Shown: positions 56,929 to 64,000 of the stretch, one piece after another
Position numbering within the stretch: the stretch's first letter is position 1
Layout: each line of letters starts with the position of its first letter
From: an uncultured Sphingopyxis sp.
Lineage (GTDB): Bacteria > Pseudomonadota > Alphaproteobacteria > Sphingomonadales > Sphingomonadaceae
Length of the DNA: 64,000 bases
Direction: 5' to 3'
Assembly: GCA_936933955.1 (NCBI GenBank)
Contig: CAKZIN010000093.1
Span: 23,989 to 87,988, forward strand
The notes under the pieces: model-generated
Told to the model about the DNA's origin: nothing
Database searches by the model: none
The model's input: only the letters and a program-made list of their open reading frames with translations
Made by a program: the position numbers and the translations under genes

Positions 56929-57270
56929 TTAGGCAGGGGCGCGGGTGGGTTCGTTTGAGACCGCCGCAATCCGGGCGTCGAACAGCGCGAGTTCGTAGGC
57001 GATCGACGCCTCAACCAGGCGTTCCCAAACGTCCGCGATGGCCTGCGGGGGGAGCCCCCGCGCTTCGGCCTCTCGGCATGCGGCGGCGATGACGGCAGCC
57101 TTGCGGTCTTCGTCGCGAACCGCTGCTCGGTCCGATTTGATCTGCGAGGCGGCACGCATGTAGCCGAACCGCATTGCCAATAGTGCAACGAGCTGCGCGT
57201 CGAGCACGTCCACACCCTCGCGGACTTGGGTCATCGTCGTGCAGGCTTCGGGCGGCAGCGTGGCAGGCAT
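56929..57270 (-). CDS. Chorismate mutase (AroQ type)
   Basis: 113-aa all-helical AroQ-class chorismate mutase, like PchB and the mono-functional alphaproteobacterial forms. Helix 1 is REGVDVLDAQLVALLAMRFGYMRAASQIK with the first active-site Arg (quoted core DAQLVALLAMRFGYM); VRDEDRKAAVIAAA carries the next charged residues; PPQAIADVWERLVEASIAYE closes. It converts chorismate to prephenate for Phe/Tyr or acts in a salicylate-type route; no partner gene is near. ATG at 57270; sodB ends 76 bp upstream on the same strand, with a G/C hairpin between. Confidence 0.83.
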   Translation of the reverse strand: MPATLPPEACTTMTQVREGVDVLDAQLVALLAMRFGYMRAASQIKSDRAAVRDEDRKAAVIAAACREAEARGLPPQAIADVWERLVEASIAYELALFDARIAAVSNEPTRAPA

Positions 57271-57306
57271 ACCGCCGCCCTCTACCGCCTGAGCCGTCGC
57301 TGTCGA

Positions 57307-57337
57307 GGGGAGAGGGGCGTGCCCCCCCCCCGCTCCC
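57307..57337. terminator. G/C-rich hairpin between sodB and the chorismate mutase gene
   Basis: GGGGAG (57307-57312) pairs with CTCCCC (57332-57337), and inside it GGGGC-GT-GCCCC (57314-57325). It follows the sodB stop by 10 bp on the minus strand. A C9 run makes this spot prone to sequencing error. Possible terminator. Confidence 0.4.
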
Positions 57338-57346
57338 CCCCAAACT

Positions 57347-57973
57347 TCAGCCGTGCTGGTCAGCGCATGCAGTCGCGTCGCGGTCGAGGTTCTGGGCGAC
57401 GAACTCCCAATTGATCGCCTTTTGCAGCAGCGCATCGAGGTATCCCGGACGCGCGTTGCGATAGTCGATGTAGTAGGCGTGCTCCCACACGTCGATCGTC
57501 AGCAGCGGCTTCATCCCGTCGTAGACGACGGGCGTGTCGGCGTCGTGGAGTGACGTAATCCTGAGCTTGCCACCGTCGTGCACCAGCCACGCCCAGCCGC
57601 TCGCAAAATGGCCGACCGCCTCTTTCTTGAGCGCCTCCATCATAGCGTCGGTGCTCCCCCACCCGTCGTTGATGAGCTGGGCGAGCTGGCCCGAGGGCTG
57701 CTGCTGCTCAGGGGTGAGGCACTGCCAGTAAAAGCTGTGGTTCCAGATCTGCGCGCTCTGATTGAAAAGGCCCTTGTCGCCGCCCGAATGCGCGGACTTG
57801 ATCACCTCAACGAGCGACGCACCGGAAAGCTCGCTCTTCGCGGCGACCAGTTCGTTGGTCTTGTCGACGTAGGCCTTGTGATGCTTGCCGTGGTGATAAT
57901 CGAAAGTTTCAGCCGAGAGCGTGTCGCCAAAGGCGTTCTTGGCGTAAGGGAGGTCGGGCAGGCGGAAGGTCAT
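57347..57973 (-). CDS. sodB: Superoxide dismutase (Fe)
   Basis: 208-aa Fe/Mn-superoxide dismutase. Metal ligands: His in YHHGKHHKAYVDKTN, His in IWNHSFYWQCL, and Asp/His in TIDVWEHAYYIDYRNARPGY. The residues GHFASGWAWLV and the QNLDRD end match the iron form, but Fe versus Mn is not certain. No signal peptide, so cytoplasmic. It detoxifies superoxide. Upstream, 90 bp to ndk on the same strand. Confidence 0.95.
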   Translation of the reverse strand: MTFRLPDLPYAKNAFGDTLSAETFDYHHGKHHKAYVDKTNELVAAKSELSGASLVEVIKSAHSGGDKGLFNQSAQIWNHSFYWQCLTPEQQQPSGQLAQLINDGWGSTDAMMEALKKEAVGHFASGWAWLVHDGGKLRITSLHDADTPVVYDGMKPLLTIDVWEHAYYIDYRNARPGYLDALLQKAINWEFVAQNLDRDATACADQHG

Positions 57974-58063
57974 CTCTCGGCTCCTTGGTTGTCGCGTTCA
58001 TCCCCAACGCGCGAGGCGGTCAGGCGATGCGCGATCTGTCTCGCTGAACGATCAGACGGCGGA

Positions 58064-58486
58064 TCAGCCGACGATTTCTTCATCCTTGAAGAAATGCGCG
58101 ATCTCGATCTTTGCATTTTCGTCGCTGTCGCTGCCATGGACCGAGTTCGCCTCGATCGACTCAGCAAACGCCTTGCGGATGGTGCCATCGGCGGCGTCAG
58201 CCGGGTTGGTGGCGCCCATCACGTCGCGGTTCTTCTTCACCGCATCCTCGCCTTCGAGCACCTGCACGACCACCGGGCCGGAGGTCATGAAGTCGCATAG
58301 TTCGCCGTAGAACGGGCGTTCCTTGTGCACCTCGTAAAAGGTCTGCGCCTGCTCGCGGGTCATGTGGATACGCTTGGAGGCGACGACGCGCAGGCCCGCA
58401 TCCTCCAGCATCTTGGTGACCGCGCCGGTGAGGTTGCGGCGGGTGGCGTCGGGCTTGATGATCGAAAAGGTGCGGGTGACCGCCAT
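58064..58486 (-). CDS. ndk: Nucleoside diphosphate kinase
   Basis: 140-aa enzyme equalising nucleoside triphosphate pools. Features: TFSIIKPDATRRNLTGAV, VVQVLEGEDAV, VMGATNPADAADGTIR, and the catalytic His in NSVHGSDSDENAKIE. The usual alphaproteobacterial C-terminus FFKDEEIVG is present. Stand-alone gene; a lipoprotein gene ends 83 bp away on the other side of its start, on the same strand. Confidence 0.97.
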   Translation of the reverse strand: MAVTRTFSIIKPDATRRNLTGAVTKMLEDAGLRVVASKRIHMTREQAQTFYEVHKERPFYGELCDFMTSGPVVVQVLEGEDAVKKNRDVMGATNPADAADGTIRKAFAESIEANSVHGSDSDENAKIEIAHFFKDEEIVG

Positions 58487-58569
58487 GTTGTGGCTCCGGT
58501 GCGTGAGTGGGAGGGGATCGCGGGCGCACTAGCCGCGCTCCCCGCCCCGCTCAAGGGGGCCGCCCGCGC

Positions 58570-59001
58570 TCAGCGCGTCACATCGAACATCAAGGTGACG
58601 TTCGCCCATTCGCTCTTGCGCTGGGCGGTCGCGCCGAAGGTGCGCGGGCGGGCATCCCCGCTGGTCCGCCGCGCCTCGTAGCTCGCCTGCGCATCGGTTT
58701 CGAACCGCCCGGCGTAGCTAAGCCCGGCGTTGCGCGCCGCCGTCTCGTAAAATGCGATGACGTCCTTGGGCTCGGCCTGGACGGAGAAGGTGGCAATCTT
58801 TCCGCCCTGCCGCGTTTCCATCACCTCGAACGCGCGAACCTGGCCGGCACTGCCGAGGTAGATCGGAAAGCCACCGGGAAGCCGCGGATCGGCACGCGAT
58901 ACCGCCTGAGCGCGCTGAGCCGTCTGATTGGAAGCGGATCGCTCGTTGCAGCCCGCCAGCATCGTTGCCGCCATCATCGCGCCGCCGATTATCCACCGCA
59001 T
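58570..59001 (-). CDS. Small lipoprotein, function unknown
   Basis: 143-aa protein with lipoprotein signal MRWIIGGAMMAATMLAGCNE; Cys 18 would be lipidated. The mature part contains FPIYLGSAGQVRAF and IAFYETAARNAGLSYAG, a small alpha/beta domain of the type seen in many uncharacterised proteobacterial lipoproteins. It is 11 bp downstream of holC on the same strand, so it is transcribed with it and pepA. No motif gives a function. Confidence 0.7.
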   Translation of the reverse strand: MRWIIGGAMMAATMLAGCNERSASNQTAQRAQAVSRADPRLPGGFPIYLGSAGQVRAFEVMETRQGGKIATFSVQAEPKDVIAFYETAARNAGLSYAGRFETDAQASYEARRTSGDARPRTFGATAQRKSEWANVTLMFDVTR

Positions 59002-59012
59002 GGCACTCTCCT

Positions 59013-59456
59013 TCACGGACCCTCGCGCCATCCCTTGGCGCTCTGCGTCCAATAGCGGCAGTCGGCGCTTTGTTCCGCTTTCAGCCGCCGCCATGTCGAG
59101 CGCGCCTCGTCGATCGTCGCACCGTCGAACAGGTAGAGCGCGCGGGCGTAGGTCAGCGCCTCGTCGCGCCAGCGCCCGTCGGCGAGCGCCACTGCGCCCG
59201 CCGCAGCCTCCCCTGCGCAAGGGGCGGTACGGCATAGGCGGATCGGATCGTCGCTGTCCGCATCCCCCGGCGCCCCGTGCGGGAGGAAACTCTCCGGCTT
59301 GGCGCACCACAACGCCCGATCCACCGCCTCCAACAGCGCATCGGCGTCGGCGACGATGGTCAGCGGCAAACCTGCGGCCACCACCTTTTCGGCGAGCGCG
59401 GCGACCACATCGGCCGATCGCGTAGCACCGTCGAGATGGTAGAAATCAACCCGCAA
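59013..59456 (-). CDS. holC: DNA polymerase III chi subunit
   Basis: 147-aa clamp-loader accessory that links the replicase to SSB. The chi start VDFYHLDGATRS, ALWCAKPESFLPHG and DPIRLC are typical, as is the C-terminal ADCRYWTQSAKGWRE with its conserved Tyr-Trp pair. Small clamp-loader subunits diverge quickly, but the pepA-holC order (12 bp apart, same strand) is conserved across proteobacteria and supports the call. Confidence 0.9.
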   Translation of the reverse strand: MRVDFYHLDGATRSADVVAALAEKVVAAGLPLTIVADADALLEAVDRALWCAKPESFLPHGAPGDADSDDPIRLCRTAPCAGEAAAGAVALADGRWRDEALTYARALYLFDGATIDEARSTWRRLKAEQSADCRYWTQSAKGWREGP

Positions 59457-59468
59457 GCGTCGCCTCGC

Positions 59469-60929
59469 TCAACGCGTGGCCCGCGCGTCGACAAAGGCGT
59501 TGAGCAGTCGCACGCCATAGCCCGTCGCGCCCTTGGCATGCGTGGCGCCGTCCTTGTCGGACCAGACCATTCCCGCGATGTCGAGGTGCGCCCAATGCAC
59601 ACCCTTTTCGACGAAGCGCTGCAGGAACTGCGCGGCGGTGATCGAGCCCCCTTCGCGCGGACCGATGTTCTTGATGTCGGCGATCGGGCTGTCGATCAGC
59701 TTGTCGTAAGCCTCCGCCAGCGGAAAGCGCCACAGCTTCTCATCAACTGCACCGCCCGCCGCAATCAGCTCAGCCGCAAGGCCGTCGTCGTTGGCGAACA
59801 TGCCGCCATGCTCACGCCCGAGGCTGATGATCATGGCGCCGGTGAGCGTCGCGAGGTCGACCATGACGTCAGGCGACCAGGTGCGCTGCGCCCAGGTCAT
59901 CGCGTCGCACAGGATCAGGCGACCTTCAGCATCGGTATTGAGCACCTCCACCGTTTGCCCGGACATGGTGGTGACGATGTCGCCTGGGCGCTGAGCGTTG
60001 CCGTCGGGCATATTCTCCGCGAGCACGCAAACGCCGACGACATGCGCCGCGACCTTGCGCTTGGCGAGCGCGAGCATGGCGCCCGCGACCGCGCCCGCGC
60101 CGCCCATATCCCACTTCATGTCCTCCATGCCCGGCCCGGGCTTGAGGCTGATGCCGCCGGTATCGAAGGTCACGCCCTTCCCGATCAGCACCAGTGGCGG
60201 ACCGGACGGCGCGCCCTCCCCCTTCCACTCGAGCGCGAGCAGGCGCGGCGGGCGGGCCGAGCCCTGTCCCACACCGATCAGCGCGCCCATGCCGAGCTCG
60301 CGCATCTTGGCATCGTCGATTACACTGACGGCGATGCCCGCGTCCGCATGGCCCTGGCAGCGTTCGACGAAGCTTTCGGGATAAAGGATATTGCCGGGCT
60401 CGCTTACCAATTCACGGGTGAAGGCGACCCCTTCGGCGAGCGCCGTGACGTCCGCGAACAGCGCGTCGTCGCCGGCGCCCGAAATGGTCAGCGTCGCAAG
60501 CGCAGGCTTCGCATCATCGGCAAGCTTGGTGCGGTAGCGGTCGATCCGCCAGCTGCGCAGCACCGCCGCAAGCGCGAAGTGGCGCGCTGCCGTCGCATCG
60601 AGCCCTGTCAGGTCCGCGTGCGCGCTGGTCGATTTGGAGGCGAGCAAGCGCGCGATGGCAGCGCCCGCGCCCTTTTCGACGTCGTGCCCCTCTCCCGAAC
60701 CGATGCCGACGAGGATCACGCGTCGCGCCGCGCCGTCGACCTGCTCGAAATGCTCCAGCACCGAACCCGCGCCTCCATCGAAGCGAGTCTGCTCCGCTGC
60801 GGCGGCGGCCATCTGCGCGAGGCCCGCCGGCAACCGCTCGGTCATTGTGGCGAGGCCGTCCTTGCGCACGGGAAGGATCAGCGGAGCATTGGGCTCGGCG
60901 GGAGCGGTGGCAGCGCGGATGGTGAGCAA
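59469..60929 (-). CDS. pepA: Leucyl aminopeptidase (PepA)
   Basis: 486-aa M17 cytosol aminopeptidase with two metal ions. Active site: IGKGVTFDTGGISLKPG (Lys and Asp), MKWDMGGAGAVAG, and VLNTDAEGRLILCDA (Asp, Glu, Arg); SLGREHGGMFAN is another family segment. The N-terminal domain is weakly conserved. The TTG at 60929 (start of LLTIRAATAP) is my choice, since earlier in-frame codons read through the hairpin region with no similarity. Divergent from lptD over 151 bp. Confidence 0.94.
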   Translation of the reverse strand: MLTIRAATAPAEPNAPLILPVRKDGLATMTERLPAGLAQMAAAAAEQTRFDGGAGSVLEHFEQVDGAARRVILVGIGSGEGHDVEKGAGAAIARLLASKSTSAHADLTGLDATAARHFALAAVLRSWRIDRYRTKLADDAKPALATLTISGAGDDALFADVTALAEGVAFTRELVSEPGNILYPESFVERCQGHADAGIAVSVIDDAKMRELGMGALIGVGQGSARPPRLLALEWKGEGAPSGPPLVLIGKGVTFDTGGISLKPGPGMEDMKWDMGGAGAVAGAMLALAKRKVAAHVVGVCVLAENMPDGNAQRPGDIVTTMSGQTVEVLNTDAEGRLILCDAMTWAQRTWSPDVMVDLATLTGAMIISLGREHGGMFANDDGLAAELIAAGGAVDEKLWRFPLAEAYDKLIDSPIADIKNIGPREGGSITAAQFLQRFVEKGVHWAHLDIAGMVWSDKDGATHAKGATGYGVRLLNAFVDARATR

Positions 60930-60941
60930 ATCGGCGTCCTT

Positions 60942-60966
60942 GGGGCTTGAGCCCCGCCAGCGGGGC
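60942..60966. promoter_or_regulatory. Alternative hairpins in the pepA leader
   Basis: GGGGC (60942-60946), GCCCC (60951-60955) and GGGGC (60962-60966) allow the central arm to pair with either neighbour. It lies just upstream of the proposed pepA start (minus strand), a layout found in switching leaders. It may also be coincidental G/C tracts. Confidence 0.3.
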
Positions 60967-61080
60967 AAGATGATCGTTCGCCCCGATAGGAGGCTCAGCG
61001 CGGCGTTGCAAAGCCCCCTTTGCGCGCTATCAGCGCGAACGAAAGCTGCGCCGCCCGTGCGCCGGAGATTGAACGCGCCG

Positions 61081-63321
61081 ATGTCCACCCGATGCACTCA
61101 CAGCCTGCGCGGATCGCGTCGCTGGTGGGCGGTCGGAGCCGTGCTGGCCGCTCTCCCCGCGATTGCCGCGGCGCAGGAGACGGTGCCCGCAAGCGAACCT
61201 GGGCCCGCGGCGAGCGAAGCATCGCGCACCGTCGACTTCTCCGCCGACACCATCGACTATGACGCCACCGGCGACATCGTCACCGCGCGTGGCCGCGTGC
61301 TGCTCGAACGGGAAGCATGGCGCGTCCGCGCCGATGCGGTCACCTGGAACCGCCGCACGGGGGAGGTTGTGGCGCGCGGCAATGTCGCGCTCACCAACCC
61401 CCAGGGCGACACCGCCTATGGCGACCATGTGACGCTGACCGACTCGCTGCGCGACGGCATGATCGACCAGCTGCTGGTGGTCTTCGGGGAGGGCGGACGG
61501 CTTGCCGCAGCGCGCGGCGAACGCCTCGCCAACGGCGACCTCCGCCTGGAGCGCGCGACATATTCCCCCTGCCCCGTGAGTGACGCCGACGGTTGCCCGC
61601 GCCGCCCGACCTGGCTGGTCCGTGCCGAGCGGGTCACCTACAGCGCTGCGGAAGAACGCGTCCGCTACGAAGGCGCGCGGATTTCCCTGCTCGGGCTCGC
61701 AACGCTTCCGCTCCCGGCCTTTTCGCACCCAATCGGCGGGGGCACGAGCGACGGTTTCCTCACCCCCGACCTGCGCTTCGACGACATCAACGGGGTGGAG
61801 GTCGCGGTCCCCTACTACCGGCGCTATTCCGACCGTCTGGACGTGACGGCAACCCCGCACATCTACACCAACGTGCTGCCGATGGCCGAAGCGCAGGTTC
61901 GCGGGCTGACCCGGCGGGGCGCGTTCGACGTGCGCGGGTGGCTCACCGCCAGCCGCCAGACCAGCGCCACATTCGCCTCGAGCGGCAACTTTCGCCTGCG
62001 TGGCGCGGTCGAAGCGGCGGCGGGCTATCAGTTCACGCCGCAGTGGAGCGCGGACAGCTCGATCCGCTGGGCGAGCGACCGCACCTTCCTGCGGCGCTAC
62101 GACATCAGCCGCGACGATCGGCTGCGTTCGACCGTCGCGGTGCGGCGGCTCGACGAGCGCAGCATGTTTTCGATCGCGGGCTGGGCGACGCAGACGCTGC
62201 GCCTCGGCGATTCGCAGGGCCAGCAGCCGATCGCGCTGCCGCTGATCGACTATCGCCGCCGTATCGACGCCCTGCCGGTGCCGGGCTCGCTGCTGCTTGA
62301 GGCGAACACGCTCTCGCTTCTGCGCACCTCCGGTCAGGACACGCAGCGACTGTTCGCCGGAGGAACCTGGAACTGGCGCGGACTGCTGCCGATGGGGGTG
62401 GAGTACAGCCTCACCGGCCTCGGGCGCGTGGATGTCTATCACACCCAGTCGACCGCACTTTCGCCAGTGATCGACTATCGCGGCGCGGAAGGCTGGCAGA
62501 CGCGCGCGATCCTGCTCGGCGCGGCGGAGGCGAGCTGGCCATTGGTCGGTGCTTTCGCAGGCGGCACGCAGCGGCTCACCCCGCGCGTGCAGGTCGTCAT
62601 CGCAGCGCCGGTCAACAACATCGACATCCCCAACGAAGACAGCCGCGCGTTCGAGCTGGAGGATGTCAACATCTTCTCGCTCAACCGCTTCAACGGCCAC
62701 GACCGGGTCGAGGACGGCAGCCGAGCGACCTATGGCGTCGAATGGAATTGGCAGCGCCGCGACCTCGCCATCACCACGCAGCTCGCGCAGAGCTTCCGCC
62801 TCGATGACCAGCCGCAACTGTTCGTGCCGGGCACCGGCCTCGACGATCAGTTCAGCGACATCGTCGGTCGCACGAGCGTCGCTTGGCGCGACTTCGTCCG
62901 GCTGACGCATCGTTTCCGGCTCGACAAGGACAACCTCGCGATCCGCCGCAACGAGATCGACGCGACCGTGGGTAGCGATCGCACCTATGCGGTGGTCGGC
63001 TATTCCCGGCTCAACCGTGACATCCTCTCGCGCGGCGAGGACCTGCGCGATCGCGAGGAAGTGCGCGTCGGCGGGCGCTGGCAGATCAGCCGTCACTGGT
63101 CGGCGTTCGGATCGGCGATCGTCGACCTCACCGGGCCGGAGGACGATCCGCTCGTCGTCGGCGACGGGTTCGAACCGATCCGCCATCGCATCGGCGTCGG
63201 TTACGAGGACGAATGTTTCGCTTTCAGCCTCACCTGGCGGCGCGACTATCTCGACACTGGCGACGCGCGCGCCGGCAACAGCTTCCTCGTGCGGGTGGCT
63301 TTCCGCAATCTCGGCGTGTAG
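61081..63321 (+). CDS. lptD: LPS-assembly outer membrane protein LptD
   Basis: 746-aa barrel that inserts lipopolysaccharide in the outer membrane. Signal peptide at the N-terminus (WWAVGAVLAALPAIAAAQ). The OstA-like periplasmic jellyroll begins TVDFSADTIDYDATGDIVTARG (in part: DFSADTIDYDATGD) with GDHVTLTDSLRDG. The barrel contains VPYYRRYSDRLDVTATPHIYTN and ends SFLVRVAFRNLGV. Two Cys lie at the OstA-barrel boundary (PCPVSDADGCP), and one later in DECFAFSLTW. The ATG at 61081 is divergent from pepA. surA should follow, and its start does at 63422. Confidence 0.95.
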   Translation: MSTRCTHSLRGSRRWWAVGAVLAALPAIAAAQETVPASEPGPAASEASRTVDFSADTIDYDATGDIVTARGRVLLEREAWRVRADAVTWNRRTGEVVARGNVALTNPQGDTAYGDHVTLTDSLRDGMIDQLLVVFGEGGRLAAARGERLANGDLRLERATYSPCPVSDADGCPRRPTWLVRAERVTYSAAEERVRYEGARISLLGLATLPLPAFSHPIGGGTSDGFLTPDLRFDDINGVEVAVPYYRRYSDRLDVTATPHIYTNVLPMAEAQVRGLTRRGAFDVRGWLTASRQTSATFASSGNFRLRGAVEAAAGYQFTPQWSADSSIRWASDRTFLRRYDISRDDRLRSTVAVRRLDERSMFSIAGWATQTLRLGDSQGQQPIALPLIDYRRRIDALPVPGSLLLEANTLSLLRTSGQDTQRLFAGGTWNWRGLLPMGVEYSLTGLGRVDVYHTQSTALSPVIDYRGAEGWQTRAILLGAAEASWPLVGAFAGGTQRLTPRVQVVIAAPVNNIDIPNEDSRAFELEDVNIFSLNRFNGHDRVEDGSRATYGVEWNWQRRDLAITTQLAQSFRLDDQPQLFVPGTGLDDQFSDIVGRTSVAWRDFVRLTHRFRLDKDNLAIRRNEIDATVGSDRTYAVVGYSRLNRDILSRGEDLRDREEVRVGGRWQISRHWSAFGSAIVDLTGPEDDPLVVGDGFEPIRHRIGVGYEDECFAFSLTWRRDYLDTGDARAGNSFLVRVAFRNLGV

Positions 63322-63421
63322 GCGTCGACGCTCGCCTCATCGCGTTCGGCACGGGTTCAGCCGAGGACGTACAGAGGTGCACCTTTCCGGGCGTAACGCC
63401 CTTCGTGAAGCAGGACCTCGC

Positions 63422-63634
63422 GTGAAGCTTTCGACCCGTTCCACCGTTCGTCGTTTCACCGCTCGTGCAGCGCTGGTGAGCGCCGCGATCGCAGCGGTCG
63501 CCGCGCCGATCGCAGCCGCCGCGCAGACCCGCACGACGACGCGCCCGAGTGCAACCACGCGCTCCACCACGACGACGCAGCGCCGCACGTCGACTACCCG
63601 GACGAGCACGTCAGCGGCGGCGCGGGCGGCATAG
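63422..63634 (+). pseudogene. surA: surA, truncated after signal peptide and linker
   Basis: A GTG start 100 bp after lptD begins VKLSTRSTVRRFTARAALVS with a signal peptide ending APIAAAAQ, then a Thr/Arg/Ser-rich linker. This is the N-terminus expected of sphingomonad SurA, the periplasmic chaperone and prolyl isomerase that folds LptD and follows it in the genome. No SurA domain follows. The frame ends at a TAG at 63634, while another frame becomes protein-like from about 63589. The gene is therefore cut, by a mutation, a rearrangement or an assembly join. Confidence 0.6.
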
Positions 63635-63840
63635 CGCACGTCCTGAAACACCTCGGCCCGCCGATGGAAGTGTGGTGGGACGACCTGGGCCACGTGCCCC
63701 TCAGCGACGAACTGAACGCCAAGATCATCCAGGGCGTCGAGGACGAGAAGGCCGGACGCAGCGACGAGGACATCACCCGGAAAAGAGACAAGGCCCTTCT
63801 AGAACTCCTGAAACTGAAGAACAGCTTGCCCGAAATTTAG
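63589..63840 (+). other. Unrelated C-terminal reading frame joined to surA
   Basis: From about 63589 the +1 frame reads VDYPDEHVSGGAGGIAHVL, PPMEVWWDDLGHVPLSDELN and then a charged helix (KIIQGVEDEKAGRSDED, KALLELLKLKNSLPEI), ending in TAG at 63838-63840. It has normal protein composition and a different character from the genes before it. It looks like the 3' end of a gene whose start is missing, joined within surA. No family recognised. Confidence 0.5.
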
Positions 63841-64000
63841 CCCCTGCCAAAGCCAAAAAAAGTAGAACCCGCCGCCCAAAGCGTCCCCCCACACCACTCA
63901 CCGCAATGTCCGTGAAGGCCGTCTGGCGCGTCACGGGACGACGGGTGTGGGCCGGAAACGCCACGAGTCGAGCAAGCAAATCAACGTCAGGGACAACTCT
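63841..64000. other. Terminal 160 bp without a recognisable gene
   Basis: Contains an A7 run and a C6 run, and short direct frames of no convincing quality. One plus-strand frame stays open to the edge (TEEQLARNLAPAKAKKSRTR...), overlapping the previous frame. Composition differs from the rest of the window. Nothing can be assigned. Confidence 0.4.

Noticed and set aside
61030..63186. 718-codon minus-strand open frame opposite lptD
   Set aside because: Shadow of lptD; composition unlike protein and no start context.
1..64000. tRNA, rRNA, CRISPR, insertion sequence or prophage genes
   Set aside because: No tRNA T-loop context, ribosomal RNA segment, regularly spaced repeats, transposase or phage structural motif was seen on either strand.

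Overview
The window is a dense, GC-rich bacterial chromosome segment. It most likely comes from an alphaproteobacterium of the order Sphingomonadales, and a Sphingomonas-like genus fits best. The evidence is a PhyR/NepR/EcfG general stress locus with a PhyP-type sensor, a GANTC methylase (CcrM) next to rnhB, a three-gene pnt transhydrogenase with an aa3-oxidase subunit IV peptide gene, a PrsK/PrsR exosortase-type regulatory pair, and the lptD-surA order. I see no rRNA, tRNA, CRISPR array, insertion sequence or phage. No gene-free gap exceeds about 300 bp. Many neighbouring genes overlap by 1-4 nt (ATGA, GTGA, TAATG, TGATG), so translational coupling is the rule here.

Layout. 1-2.6 kb: a lipoprotein start, a POT peptide transporter and a nitroreductase. 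2.6-9.7 kb: a GntR regulator, then a minus-strand operon of sugar transferase, PrsK kinase, PrsR sigma-54 activator and TPR protein, with a sigma-54-like promoter in front. 9.8-12.4 kb: xthA, erpA, an M23 peptidase and a Bcp peroxiredoxin. 12.4-18.7 kb: glnE behind ecfG and phyR, divergent from nepR-phyP. 18.7-23.4 kb: tgt, a small outer-membrane barrel, and a two-gene DNA-repair module (radical SAM protein plus a TIGR03915-UdgX fusion) with a LexA-type box at its start codon. 23.4-28.5 kb: ahcY, yqgE, a peroxiredoxin, AMP nucleosidase and a MipA-like protein.

28.5-34.9 kb: the pnt operon, interrupted by a DUF559 nuclease gene and a G/C-rich palindromic repeat, then a sigma-54-activator-like regulator whose ATPase motifs are broken, and a host-attachment-family gene. 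34.9-41.1 kb: folP, ccrM, rnhB, a monooxygenase-fold protein, a ThiD-glyoxalase fusion, DUF1272 and glmM. 41.2-48.1 kb: an MFS carrier, a CDC48/p97-type double AAA ATPase, a LysR regulator and a His-rich TonB receptor that looks like a zinc receptor with a Zur-like box. 48.1-53.4 kb: a leucine-degradation operon (isovaleryl-CoA dehydrogenase, both methylcrotonyl-CoA carboxylase subunits, two small genes). 53.6-63.3 kb: housekeeping genes (rpiB, glyA, nrdR, trmJ-like, chorismate mutase, sodB, ndk, holC, pepA, lptD).

The last 400 bp are abnormal. The surA gene that should follow lptD breaks off after its signal peptide and Thr-rich linker. It runs into an unrelated reading frame and then a tail of different character. 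This looks like an assembly chimera or a recombination junction. The most promising biology lies in the SOS-linked UdgX/radical SAM pair, the sigma-54-type PrsK/PrsR operon, the catalytically broken activator, the repeat-flanked nuclease in the pnt operon, and the GANTC cluster in front of ccrM.
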